From positions 163,208-227,207 of the forward strand of contig CAJNDS010002336.1 of assembly GCA_905221605.1 (NCBI GenBank): 64,000 nt of DNA, read 5' to 3'. The translations under genes and the position numbers were made by a program. Below the pieces are notes generated by a model. It did not search any database. It was not told the origin of the DNA and saw only the letters and a program-made list of their open reading frames with translations. Origin of the DNA: Symbiodinium natans (lineage: Eukaryota > Sar > Dinophyceae > Suessiales > Symbiodiniaceae). Shown here piece after piece: positions 1 through 11,002 of this stretch. How positions within the stretch are numbered: position 1 is the first letter of the stretch; each line of letters opens with the position of its first letter.

Positions 1-1145
1 ACTGCCTCGAACGCAGCTGCTCGAATGCAGCTGGCGTGCAGCTAAACCCATATCTTAAAACCAAGTGGCTGTGAAAGTCAGCACGGGTCCGAACGTCAGC
101 ACCCGACATGGCGAGGAGATATCGGAAACATCTGTGCTCCAAGTTAATCGTGCCTAAAGGTGCCCAAAATACATCCTGCCACAGATTCAAGAGACGTGTT
201 GCTGCTCGTGTCCAAGTACCGTCCTGGCTAGAATCTGCTAACGATCTTATCAAACAATCGGCCACTGAGAGTCCTTTGAATTCTTTGGTTTTGCCTTCTT
301 CTTGGACTCTTTCCTTTGCCTTCGAAGGATGGGTCATGGAGTGGTACTTGGTGCGTTGCACAACACAGCGGCGTTGCGCCTTCCCGAACTTCGCTTCTTG
401 CTTCTCGTCGCCTTCTCCTCAGCCCACTGCTTTATTACAAGTAGGTCTTCGCTTGTGCCTAGTTCTTGCTGGCGACGCCCCTCGGCACTAGGTGAACATT
501 GGGACAGCTGGGGCCAGAAACGCAGCTGCTGGAGCTCGTGCTTCTGCCTACAGGTGGAACGGTGGAGCTCTGGCACGGGGGGAACTGTGTCCATGGGCGT
601 CCTCACAGCAAGGAGCCATCCCAAGCCCTTCACCCGTCTCCGATGCGGTGCCAGTCTCAGATGCCTCAGATCGCATCTCCGGCATCGATGTCCCTCGTCT
701 CTCGCATGAGTGCTCCCTTGCTTCGGCTCTTCTGCCAAGGAACTCTTGCTTGCATGGCCTCCTGCGCTGCCGCATAGGCCTTGCTGCGCCAGAGGAACCA
801 CACAAAGATCCTAAACCCTAAACCCTAAACCCTAAACCCTGCCCGACATCCGCAGAGCCAGCGCAGGAGCCGACCTTGGCCTCTGCTTGTGCGCGCGCTA
901 GCTCCGCAGCCTTGTGAGCTGCGACCTGGATCATCTTATATTATTACCATTCTTTTTAAATATGGTTCTTGTTGTTGTTGTTGTTGTTATTATTATGATG
1001 ATGATTATGATTGTGACTACTACTATCATTAGAATGTTCTTACTACTACTTCTTGCAGTTGGGGTCGCTCCTGGCCTGCGCGGCCTGGAGCGCTGCAGCC
1101 TTTTGGAGCGCAGCCAGCTGGGCCTGGAACCCAGAGAACTTTGGA
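1..1145 (-). CDS. Exons of an alanine-rich helical or coiled-coil protein (partial, left edge)
   Basis: Several short open segments on the minus strand read as alanine-rich amphipathic helix. About 1142-1066 gives FQAQLAALQKAAALQAAQAR. Segment 925-875 gives VAAHKAAELARAQAEAK and is bounded by CAG|G and AAG|GT. About 810-650 includes RSKAYAAAQEAMQARVPW. About 435-385 includes AEEKATRSKKRSSGRRN. The pieces are separated by a CCCTAAA array (811-840) and a TTTAGGG array (1199-1243). The exons cannot be joined in phase with certainty, so no full product is claimed. The composition resembles the coiled-coil exons at 25-37 kb, but no family is recognised. The gene lies downstream of NCKX copy A on the same strand and probably continues past the left edge. 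Confidence 0.4.
811..840. repeat. Telomere-like CCCTAAA array
   Basis: Four CCCTAAA units. On the minus strand the last TTTAG could serve as the 3' splice site directly before the exon-like segment starting at 810. Confidence 0.9.
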
Positions 1146-1198
1146 CCGTTCAACGGCCCTCGTGGTAAGGTTTAAGGTTTTTTGGTTGAGGGTTTATT

Positions 1199-1243
1199 GC
1201 TTAGGGTTTAGGGTTTCGGGTTTAGTGTGTAGGGTTTAGGGTG
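1199..1243. repeat. Telomere-like TTTAGGG array
   Basis: About five TTTAGGG units with substitutions (TTTCGGG, TTTAGTG). Confidence 0.85.
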
Positions 1244-1499
1244 GAATGCGCCGGCAAAATCAGACAAAGCAGACATGATAAGCGGCTACGGAGGATCAAG
1301 ATGCGTCAAGACCGAGGACACATTAACTGCAACCCAGATGGGTCCGGACTCGATATCACTGTCTTGTCCACTTCCTTACCACGTCAACTTCTGAGCATTG
1401 AGTTCCACTAGCTAAATCTTATACTCACTGGCTGAACCTAGTACGTACAATTGCGTACTACTCTGTTGGAGTTCCAGTCCGAGCATTCTGCAGACGCTG

Positions 1500-2579
1500 C
1501 CTTATGAGCTCAAGCTCCAGCCTGTGCGGCAGACTGCTTGGACTCCTCCTCTTCCCGAATCTGCAAAAAAGCAAGTCCGTACACTGGCACTGGCAACACA
1601 CCACAGGTACAAGTGTGCCGTGTTGTAGGATCCAAGTCTTCGACAACCCACTTCCAGCCACTACCTTCGTGCCCCTTCGGTGCAGTCTTGCCACCCTGGC
1701 GCGGTGTTTCACGGGGACTCGGCTCGACGCTTCAGTGATTCAGGGTCCCAAGCTTGGTCTCGAAAGCATTCGAAAGCGGCCTCAAACTGGAGAAGCGACT
1801 GAGTCTCCCCAATCACACGAACTCGTTGTCCTCAAGTTCACAAGCCACATGGCACACCGTCAGCAAGATGCTACACAAGTACCGGGGCGCGTGCCCTTGA
1901 GGCATCCGTACTTGGCCTTCAGCATCTCCACGACGCCTGCGCAACCATTTGCTGGCAAGCATTTGCTGGCAACCATTTGCTGGCAAAGCTCTACAACTCA
2001 GCAGGGTCTGCATAAGCACGGCATGCCGCTGCACTTCAGCTTGGCAGCTTTTAAGCTCTGGTGAGGCTTCTAAGATCTTGATGTGAAACAGATCATTCAG
2101 GATGGCCCCTCTAACGTCTATTCTAGACGCAACAGCGGTCCATCGAATCATGGGCTGACAGCATGCAAGGACGGACGCCTTTGTATGAGCGTGACACACT
2201 TCGCCATTCTCCCTCTTAAGCTGGCTGCCTTTCTGCTTCGAACGGGGAGGAAGGTGGCGTTGAGTGCATTATCACGGCCGCCCTCCAGGAAGGAACGAGG
2301 ATCGCTGGAAAAAAACGATGTCGGGGCAGCGCATCACAAGAACACATCAGCAAGAAACTCTTTCGTCAGAATTCTACATAAACTTGCACAGGTAGAGAGG
2401 ATGCACCGGCATCTGTGGCCCGCATGTCAAGTCCGTCACAGCTGCTTCAGCAGAGTGGGAACTGTCAGGGCTGCATCCTATTTGCGCAATGCTTTGCGTT
2501 TGAGACAACCGAGTTTGGTGCGCAAGCCTGGATCTAAGATCTATCGCGTCTGAATTCTTTCACTTTCTGTCATGGAGGA
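1500..2579. other. Gene-poor stretch, one possible exon
   Basis: Between the left-edge helical exons and the stop codon of NCKX copy A I recognise no protein. The minus strand is open over 1712-1500 and ends in a basic segment containing KRRSPSSLPHRLELELIRQR, which could be an exon. At 1946-1986 the motif GCAAGCATTTGCTGGCAACC recurs as a small imperfect tandem repeat of a CATTTGCTGGCAA unit. Confidence 0.3.
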
Positions 2580-5500
2580 TCACGGAGGGTTGGTCATCAA
2601 CGCCACCGGCTTAAGCTCTTCGATCACAACGCAAGCGATAATGAACAAGACGTAGAGGACAGCCATGCAAGCGCCGAGGAATTTGTTGAGCTTCCACTTG
2701 CTAATCATGATGCTCACCACCGTGCCGAGCACCATCCCTAGTAGTAAGCAGGTGTAGAACATGAGGAATGGCGACCTGGGCCATTCCGACACGATGCTGC
2801 TCGCGCCCTCACGCTGCATGAAATGTCGGCAGAGACCTCCCCTCTACGAACAGTAGAACGAACAATGCAGCACGCCGAATAGCAAATCAATAATATACTG
2901 CGCCATCCAACCCTAAACCCTAAACCCTAAACCCTAAATCCGAGGGGCCGAATCATGACACCTTTGAACTCAGGATTGGAGGCTTCGAGGGCGCTCTTGA
3001 GGAGCCAAGGGATCGGAAGTCCGACCTGACACGCGCTTCGAATCTTCTGTGAACACAAAGAGACCATCATCTAAGAATGTAACAATGTAACAAGTATAGC
3101 AACATAGTACTAGCACAGAATAAGGATACCAGACTACCAAAAAATTGAGCCATAGTATGATCGTATAATCATATGATCGTAGACTCATATCAGAATATGA
3201 TGATACACCTAGTTCGCTAACCATAAAAGAATATGATGATATGATGGATATATAACCACAGGCAGAATACTTTGATGATGTAATGCTACCCTAAACCCAA
3301 AATGTTGAATTGGCAGGCGGCGAGGATATCAAAAATGTTGGAGCCGACGGAGGAGCTGACAGCCATGTCTGCTTGGCCTCTCAAATCGCCATGTCTGCTG
3401 CCTCCTAATGACCCTAATGACCCGCTCCCTAAACCCTAAACCCTAAACCCTTTGGGCATCTACATCTGGTCGCTTTGTGAAGCAAGCCCGCCTTTGCGAG
3501 CCACAGCCATGGAGCTGACTGCATCTGGAATGGAGGTCGCAGCCGCCAGGAAGGTCAAGCCGGAGATGATGGTTGGGATCTGAGGACAGAAAGTGTGCCT
3601 ACGCTCTCTACCACCCTTGCCCAAAAAACAGCGCGTCCGCATCTGAGGCCGCTGCCCCGATGACTGCCGCAACCTTTGCGTTCGACACGCAAGAGGACGG
3701 TTGTCTTGCCCTATAACACAAGCAAGCAACCTGGCTGACTCTTTGAAGCCAACACGCCCAGGCACAACAAAATCACGTAAACCCAGCCCTGCCCAGACCC
3801 CTAGAAACATGGGGGGGGCTCCAAAAATAAGGATTATGGTAATTTGTAGGGTGCCCCTGAAAACGTCGCGGAGGATGGAAACTTGGAGCGGTTCTCTTTG
3901 GAGTTGTTTTTTTCTCAAACGTTGTGGACTAGTTTCTCCGAGTTGTTGGCCTTTGGCCTGTGGTCTTTGGCTTCCCCATGCAAAGATTGCAGCTGACCAT
4001 CACACCCTTCCTTCCAACGAGCTCTCACCCCTGTGCCATGGATCCAGAGTGATTTGTCCAGATGGTGACCCTTTTGGGGTCTGCATCCCCGTTGAATGCT
4101 CATAGATCCATGTACATACTCCAATGGTACCACTCAAAAAATGGTGTGGCTAGGGGGGTGATGTGGTGAGGGGAGGGGGACCTCCTCTAAATTGAATGTC
4201 ATGATCGTACGGATAGTTCTGTTTGTGGTCGTCGTAGTATGGGAAAAAAGTAAGAAGAGCGACAAGAATAAGAATAGCGATAACAGTAAGCACAAGTAGA
4301 TTTCCAGTAACAACAGTAACAATGGTACTCATATGCAATAAACATTTACAGCGGCAACTATCGTGGAAACGAACATAGCAGCAATCGTTGTATTCATCGT
4401 AGTCATGCTTATCATAGTAGAAATAATTGTAAAACTCATCGTAGCAATGCAAGTGAAAATCACAACAACAGTAGTAACAAGAATAAAAAGAACATTTTAG
4501 TCGTGGGAAAATCGTAATACAACGCGCAATAGTACTGGCATAATGATAAACGTGACGGTGATGATGGCCGGCATCTATAATGTGATGATGGCAATAAAGT
4601 TAACTGTCATCATAATAATTGTAGTACCGTAATGATGGCCATCACCGTGAGAATGTGGATGTTCGTAATCGTACTACCTGTAGCAAACAGCTGTCATCAT
4701 CGCAGTAATCGTGGGAATACAGGGATAGTAAAAGTGAGTACGAAGGCCGTCTTACGCCCATGCGCCATTGCGCCGAAAACCCTAACTCCTCTCTCCCTCA
4801 CAGGCGCTCAGCGAATGCCCCGAAAGCTTTTTTCAGCGAGGTCTCCTTGAAGTGCCCCTAAACGAAAACCCTGCGGAGCAGAGTCGACTTAGCATGCGCC
4901 CGTCGCGCCCGTCATGCAATCCTACTATTCATAACAGCAAGGAGCGTGGGAAGAATGAGAATTGCAAGAAAAGTAAGAGCGGTGATCAGACTAACTTTAA
5001 TAACAGCACTCGTAGTACCGTCAACACACATCGTGATGGTAGTAACAACTGCGACAGTACTAATAGGAGCAATGGCAAGCATGATAGCAAGTAAGGCCAT
5101 GCTAACAATTGTAATTGTTATTCTAGCCGCAATAAGTGTAGCCATAGTCGTCGGAGTAGTGACAACAGAAAATAACAGAAATCATTGTATTCAGTGCTAA
5201 TCGAGAATACAAGAGTCTTTCTACATTCCCTTTATCTCTTTCCTTCCATGGCTAGCCTTACCTAGCATTTCTATCTATGTGTTCCTGACTAAAACAGGAG
5301 AAGCAGAATTCTGTACCCATCTCAGCGTGCCGAGACAAAACACCGCGTGGATGCCTGCCACCAAAGTATATCTGAAAGCTACGTACAAGGGTTCCGTGAG
5401 GCACAGATGGTGTATGCCACCTGCCGACAGAGGACCCAAGGGAAGCTAGACATCGTTGCTTCGTCGGCTCTCCAATTTGCGTTTGGATGCCATTTCAAGG

Positions 5501-8500
5501 TGACTCTTACTTGGAGGTTCAGGGTACTTAGTATCCCAACTATCCGTGCAGCTATAATCCACCTATAAGCCCCTTAAGTACCCAAATGGGGTTTTAATTG
5601 GGTCATAAGTACGGTCATGATTGGGTTACTAAGTGCCCCTGAACCTCCAAGTAGGCTTCTAAGGCTGGAGCCGTCTCGGTCCACCAGACGAGGAGGAAGG
5701 CAAAGGCCCCAATCCAAATCAAGGAGAGCCCGAAGGTGAGCATGAACAACTTGGAGCCCTTGGAGGGCCAGGGCCTCGGAAAAATTCCGGCTCTGCGATG
5801 TTCCAAGGGAACATCTTTGGGATGTTGTTCCCCCTTATACTAAGAGTCCTTCATAGGGATTGAAATAGGGGTACTAGAATCCTTATTAAGGACTGTTAGT
5901 ACAAGGGGGAACATCCCAACTTCAAGGTCTCACTCTCTTCTGCGCTGTGAGGTGAGGCCGCGGCAGCGTGTAGTAGAGCAGCACATAGATGGGCAAGCAG
6001 AAGACCCAAACCACGGTGCTAATCGTGCCCTCGGGTCGTTCCATGAAGTCGTCTGGTTCGTCGTTGTCCTTGTCGGGGCAACTTGAATTCAGACAGAAGT
6101 CAGTACATTTTGACACTCTGTTTTGGTCCACGCTTCCTCATCGTCATCTTCACCGCCTGCGGCATCCTTGCCATCGTCCTGTTAAGATTGGTGCGTATGG
6201 ACAAAGAAGCTGCCGAGATGATAACGTGCATCGAGGTGCTGTACAAAGTCACCATTCAGTCCTTGCTCATGCCTTTCTCGTCCTTGTCTTTCCCCAATCG
6301 GGCCAGATTCAAGTCCTCGGGCTCGTTCCCATCATCGTCATCGATGGGCGTGCTCTTGACAACAACCTTGTCAGGCTCCATGTAGTTGTCCTGCAGGAAA
6401 TTAGCTCTCCAGGCCCTGTCTTCTTTGAACCCGGACTCAGAGCAATAGCTGGAGCTTGGGATGTTCCCCCTTATACTAGCAGTCCTTAAAAGGGATTATG
6501 GTGCCCCCCTATTCTAGTCCGCATGAAGGACTAGTATAAGGGGGAACCACCAAGCTGGCCTTGAAACAACCCTTCTTGTAACTGGACTGATTGCCTGGAT
6601 GCCGAGCCTAGACCCCAAAACCATATGCCATGCTGCACGAAAAGCCCTAATCCTCTTTTGCAACCAGGTCTCTTGCAGCCAGCCGGGCAAGTTCCCTAAA
6701 ACCTAAAACTTACAAAGGGTCTTTTTAAAGAAAGGGTTTAAGGTTTAGGTCTAGGTTTTAGGGTACCATGGGGCTCCTTGGCTGGCTTTGGTGGCTCATC
6801 TGACTTCTTCACAGTGATAGCCTCCTCGACGGCCTCCAGTGGCTCCACCTTGTTGCTACACTTCTGCTTCTCCTGAGCCAGGGGTTTAGGGTTTAGGGTT
6901 TCGGGTTTAGGGTTTAGGGTTACCCACCTATAGCTGACACTAAGCATGCTTTTGGTTTGCTCCCTTGGTGCACTTCAGGGACTTCAGGGTTTGATCCGTG
7001 GTTCCGGGCTGATGGGGTTTTAAGTTGTCGGGTGACAGTCATCTAAACCTTAAACCCCAAAACCTATGTTCAACGAAGGCACACACAGAAGCTGCTGATG
7101 ACGTGTCTGAGTCTTGGAATTGTGATTGCTTAAGCTTCAGGGTTTCGGGTTTAGGGGTTAGGGTTTAGGGTTTAGAAGCTTCGTGAGGCTCCTGAACGTA
7201 GTCCCTGAGCTCCTTGTTCAGTGGTGTGCCCGTCATCTGGTACCTTGCATCCAACTCCCAAACACAAGAGTCGTTTCGTTCCGTGCCAAACCCTTTTTTG
7301 AAGCTAAACCCTAAACCCCAAGCCCTAATCCCTTTTGGCGGAGGGCTCTCTTAAGTGCCTAAACCCTAAACCCTAAACCCTAAACCCTAAACCTTAAACC
7401 CTAAACCCTAAACCCTAATTCCTAAACCCTAAAGAGACCTTTGTGTGAAACGTTGGTGGCTGCTCCACCTTCTGCTTTCAAAAACTTTCGCGACGACACA
7501 TGGCCTTGAGGCCTCCTCTGCTTCGCGGCAGCTTACAGGGTTTAGGGCTCAGGTAAGCGAAGGGTCTTGATCAGTCTCTGCACATCCCCTCTGCGAAGTC
7601 CCCACTTCCAGTTTTTTTATCCAAGGCACGCCCACACATTCAGGGGACGGTTCACCAGCATGAACAGCACGTAGATGATGTACATTGCAAAGAGAATGGC
7701 GGCCTTAATCCACAAAGTAACAATGTCACACACACCTAGTGCCTCAAAGCGCGCGTCCGCACTTCCAGTCTGTCGTCCCACCTCCCATGGCTTTACGTAC
7801 TGGTCCGACACGAATGCGGCCAGGACTGCCAGGGATATGATGTAGTATGAGCAGTCCTGCGAGCAGCATGCCACAACTCTCCAGTCTTCGTGCCATGAGC
7901 CAGGAAGAGCCAGGAACAGATGCGATGGAAGTCCCGGAAGAGAGGCCACCATGTCAAGTCAATGTTCCCCTTTGCCACCCAGCCACACCTTGGGTTGTGG
8001 CGGCAATATGCGCTGTGGCGCACACACACACACACACCGGACACATGCGCGCACTTTTTGTTGATGCTCTCCAGATGTCTTCTGCATCGTCAACAGCACA
8101 CGCTAACTGGGGCAGCGGGCAGGCCAACCACGAACAGCACATTGAACACGGCCGATCCAACGATAGTGCCAAAGCCAATGTCATTCTGTGCCTTGGGATG
8201 CAGTCATTGGCATGTGTCACCAAGCGTAGTCCCTAGTGAGAATCACAGAAGATCACAGATTCGCGGAGGGGCAATAGTTGCGCCAATTATGGAGGTGAAG
8301 AACTCGGGGGCCGATCCCCCAGCAGCCATCCAAGTCGCCTGACTTTGCCCACGCAACTCGGGGTCTCACCCAGTTAGTTCATGTTAATTTGCTCCACAGG
8401 AAAGCTACCGGAAGCACAGAAGGTGCAGTCGGTTTGCGCCCGCCACATCAGGGGTCAAATCCCACGCGTCGCAGAGAAGATCAATGGCACCAGCGAAATA

Positions 8501-8657
8501 GACGTCGCAAACAGTGTTCAATCCCAGCACCATGTAGGCCTGGGAATTTGCTGATGGCAGTCTCATGCCCCCTCCGCATGAAACGGAATCTCAAACATGG
8601 ACGTCGTTGGGCTTCCGGCGATTCCGACGACGTGAAACAAGGCGAAGAATTTCCTTC
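2580..8657 (-). CDS. Potassium-dependent sodium/calcium exchanger, tandem copy A
   Basis: This is a K+-dependent Na+/Ca2+ exchanger (NCKX/SLC24 type), a membrane antiporter that exports Ca2+. Exons, minus strand: 8657-~8605, 8539-8438, 8338-8273, 8191-8121, 7988-7934, 7856-7782, 7703-7630, 7243-7192, 6872-~6767, ~6419-6266, 6178-6134, 6068-5938, 5774-5672, 3579-3492, 3377-3322, 3025-2949, 2775-2580 (TGA stop). Alpha-1 repeat: DVAG then [10 protein letters not shown] and [10 protein letters not shown]. It is followed by LTWWPLFR and DCSYYI, an acidic cytoplasmic loop, then alpha-2: [32 protein letters not shown] and VGLPIPWLL. The family's conserved Glu in SAPE, Asp in SIPD and Asp in NIFD are present. 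Phases agree across nearly all joins. About eight residues before IPTIIS are not placed and suggest a missed microexon or an earlier acceptor. The signal peptide and N-terminus are not resolved. Of 14 donors read, 8 are GC, 3 GA and 3 GT. Confidence 0.88.
2911..2938. repeat. Telomere-like array in an NCKX A-specific intron
   Basis: Four CCCTAAA units ten bases inside the GC donor (2948) of the last intron of NCKX copy A. Copy B has no intron at this codon. Confidence 0.9.
3429..3451. repeat. Telomere-like CCCTAAA array
   Basis: Three units within 40 bp of the donor of NCKX A exon 3579-3492. Confidence 0.9.
4140..5205. repeat. Degenerate trinucleotide-type low-complexity block
   Basis: More than 1 kb of imperfect GTA/ATA/ACA/GAT words (for example AACAACAGTAGTAACAAGAA) in the large NCKX A intron 5671-3580, interrupted by more ordinary sequence at 4740-4920. 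No gene is supported. Short open frames here give valine/isoleucine- or serine/asparagine-rich compositional peptides. Confidence 0.6.
5508..5653. mobile_element. Introner-like element, family V
   Basis: 146 bp with long inverted ends TACTTGGAGGTTCAGGGTAC and GTGCCCCTGAACCTCCAAGTA. The interior has several GGGTCATAAGT/TTAAGTACCC words. It begins 17 bp inside the NCKX copy A intron that follows exon 5774-5672. Copy at 47.67-47.77 kb. Confidence 0.8.
5817..5919. mobile_element. Introner-like element, family I
   Basis: 103-bp palindromic element with ends TTGGGATGTTGTTCCCCC and GGGGGAACATCCCAA and internal AGTCCTT / AAGGACTGTTAGTAC. It fills most of the 163-nt intron 5937-5775 of NCKX copy A (GA donor). 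A short extra hairpin GATGTTCCAAGGGAACATC at 5798-5816 abuts it and may be an older remnant. Confidence 0.8.
6455..6555. mobile_element. Introner-like element, family I
   Basis: Ends CTTGGGATGTTCCCCCTTAT and ATAAGGGGGAACCACCAAG, with internal AGCAGTCCTTAAAAGGGATT. It sits in the NCKX copy A intron between the exons at about 6419 and 6767. Imperfect flanking GCTGG words may be the remains of a target duplication. Confidence 0.8.
6885..6921. repeat. Telomere-like TTTAGGG array
   Basis: Five units with one TTTCGGG, in the intron just upstream (minus strand) of NCKX A exon 6872-6767. The acceptor CTCAG follows within 10 bp. Confidence 0.9.
7141..7175. repeat. Telomere-like TTTAGGG array
   Basis: About four units in the NCKX A intron just past the GA donor at 7191. 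Confidence 0.85.
7303..7433. repeat. Telomere-like CCCTAAA arrays
   Basis: Two blocks (7303-7330 and 7358-7433) of CCCTAAA with variants, in the NCKX A intron 7629-7244. Confidence 0.88.
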
Positions 8658-8717
8658 CTCCAGAGTCGTCCAGGGTTCACAGTTTTGCCGCGTGGCGCAG
8701 TAGCCCATTCTACAATA

Positions 8718-8789
8718 ACCCTAAAACCCTAAAACCCTAAAACCCTAAAACCCTAAAACCCTAAAACCCTAAACCCTAAACCCTAAACG
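8718..8789. repeat. Octamer variant CCCTAAAA array grading into CCCTAAA
   Basis: Seven CCCTAAAA octamers followed by three CCCTAAA heptamers, next to the first recognised NCKX A exon. The ordered change of unit length suggests stepwise array growth. Confidence 0.9.
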
Positions 8790-9039
8790 ATGGCCTGGCC
8801 TAGAGGCTGATCGAAGTATGGCTCTTCCAGCAGTAGATCCTTTGGATAAAAGCTGGATGCCTCAGCAGGCTAGACGCTGGAAGCTTTCCAAAGCTCACCC
8901 TGTCATTCATGTTACATGTTCATGCTGCCGCGGCGCAGTATGACTTTCAACCCTTCTGCAGCTGAATCTCAGCCCTCAGCCCTAAACCCTAAACCCTGTT
9001 TGTTTTTTTGGCATCCGGGCTTGGGCAGTCGGCGCCCTA

Positions 9040-9125
9040 AACCCCTAAGCCCCTAAGCCCCTAAACCCCTAAACCCCTAAGCCCCTAAGCCCCTAAGCCC
9101 CTAAACCCCTAAGCCCCTAAGCCCT
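9040..9125. repeat. CCCCTAAG/CCCCTAAA octamer array
   Basis: About ten octamers alternating CCCCTAAG and CCCCTAAA, a different telomere-like variant, in the spacer between the exchanger genes. Confidence 0.88.
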
Positions 9126-9239
9126 GTTGTGTCTCCGTCAAGGTGCTTCTTCTGCCTCCGTCGCGTTCAGCCTGCGGGGCAGACCTGGCCAAGCCCTTCC
9201 CTTGCACTTGGCCAGTGAGCCCGTGTTTTTCCCCTCTTA

Positions 9240-9720
9240 CAGCATTACAATGGTATCTTCTAATTGTATATTGTAGTAGTATATTGTAAGAGTATACTAC
9301 AATAGTATATTATAATAGCATATCATAACCGTATTATGTACTAACGCCGTCTATTGCAATGGTATGGTACTACAAAATAGCATATACCGGGATATATATA
9401 TATATATATATATACTAATCGCCAAAAAAAAGTAGAGTGGCATAAGAAGTTCTGGTGCGGACTAGCCCACACCCTGCCTGTGATGCCTGTGGCTGCGGTG
9501 AAGAGCTCAGCAGGATCCTGCCAACATGGGATCTCAACCGGCTGCTTTGACATGTGATACTCGTATAATGGAATATTGCAATGTACTATGATACTGTATA
9601 CTAGTCTACGATTCCTATAACTACTATTACAAAGTACTAGTATAATGTCAGACTAGTACAAAACTCTACTTTTATGGTATTGTAATATTGCAATATCGTA
9701 TACAAACCCGAGACACATGC
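9240..9720. repeat. AT-rich simple-sequence block
   Basis: TAGTATATTGTA-type words with a (TA)n run at 9393-9415. An apparently ordinary 90-bp segment is embedded at 9450-9550. Confidence 0.6.
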
Positions 9721-11002
9721 TAGAGTCTGCTAGTGGCGTCCTCTGCTGTAAGCGACATTAAGCCAAAAAGAAGCCCAAATCCTCATCGATGCAACGTCAC
9801 CACATTCGACGGGCACGGCATGACCAAGTAGATTCTGTACACGACCGCATCCGAATAAATGAAGTGAGGCACTCAAATGTCCAAAAACTTCACAGCAGCC
9901 AAGGTGCCCAACGATGAGAAAACTGTGATCTTGCGCTGCAGGTCTGGGCCCAAGACGCGCACCTCGTACACGCTTGAACGGTCCCCGCATGTTAAATCCA
10001 GGTTCGTGTCCCTGTCACTGCTTTTCATTGCGCAGGCCTTCTTGCTGAACCGCAAGCGAGCCATGTTTTTTCCTTTCTAGTTGAACCTCGTGCAAGTCAA
10101 GACTGAATGCAAGCCGCAATCAGCCTGTCCACTCGCTCCTCAGCATGTCAACTTGCAAGCTGTTTGTGGTCTGGGCACGCGACGTGGAAAAACGTCTGGA
10201 CTCCAGCCAAAACTGGTGGGACCGGAAGAAGCTATGAAGCTATGTAACTATGTCGAGGAGTTTGAGTAGTTGTTCGCTGGTTATCCTATGCAGGGTGCCA
10301 GGTGCTGTGTCCCACTTCCTTGCTGTTCCAACTAGGGTGGACCATGGCCATGGCAAGGTCTTCAGACGCTGTGGCTTGGCCACTCTGTAAGCCATGGCAG
10401 ACAGCACAGACGTGACAAGCGTCAACTAACGTGCTGAAGCGGTCAGCTCACATATCCGTGTCTCACACAGATGGGCTCGGTATACTGGTATGAGAATGCC
10501 GGGTGCGTGCAAGACTCCTCGTGCATGTCGAGACTTTTTTTTATCAGCGGGGGCATGCACGTCAACTCTGGACTGCGGACCCTCCGAAGTGAGTCGTGCG
10601 TAACATCGATGTGGTGCGGGGATGTGCAGGGCATTGCCAGCCCGGGCCCATACTCTTTACCCTTGCCACCCTTGCGCCTTGGTTGTTGAAAGCGTCCACA
10701 TCGCCCGCATCTTTGATGGGACGACGTAGGAAAACAAGAAATTCGCGCAGGAAGTAGCAGAGGCTCCCTCGACACTGAAAGGCTGCAAGTATTATTGGAT
10801 AGGAAGGACACCTCAGGCCAAAGGCCCGGATTGAAGAAACCGGTGCGAGAACTGCGCCCTATCGCGTGGTCTTGTGCAGTTGCAGCTTTACACCTGGAGA
10901 GCCTGGGCATTCTTCTCTGAAGTAAATGTCCAGCTTACCGAATTGTGATGCAATAACGAAATCTACAAACAAGACATGTCAATGTTTGCTGGCTGCCAGC
11001 AA

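Larger units (their letters stand above)
8790..11000. other. Spacer between the two exchanger genes
   Basis: I find no gene in the region between the 5' exons of copy A and the stop of copy B. It holds a CCCCTAAG/CCCCTAAA array (9040-9125), an AT-rich block of TATA-type microsatellite and TAGTAT-like words (9240-9720), and unplaced open segments around 9880-10080 and 10440-10910. Upstream exons or the promoter of copy A should lie here. No obvious TATA-like or TTTT-box promoter could be assigned. Confidence 0.4.

Noticed and set aside
4900-5200. Small valine/isoleucine-rich membrane proteins on both strands
   Set aside because: Composition artefacts of a degenerate GTA/ATA tract inside a large NCKX intron; open on both strands at once.
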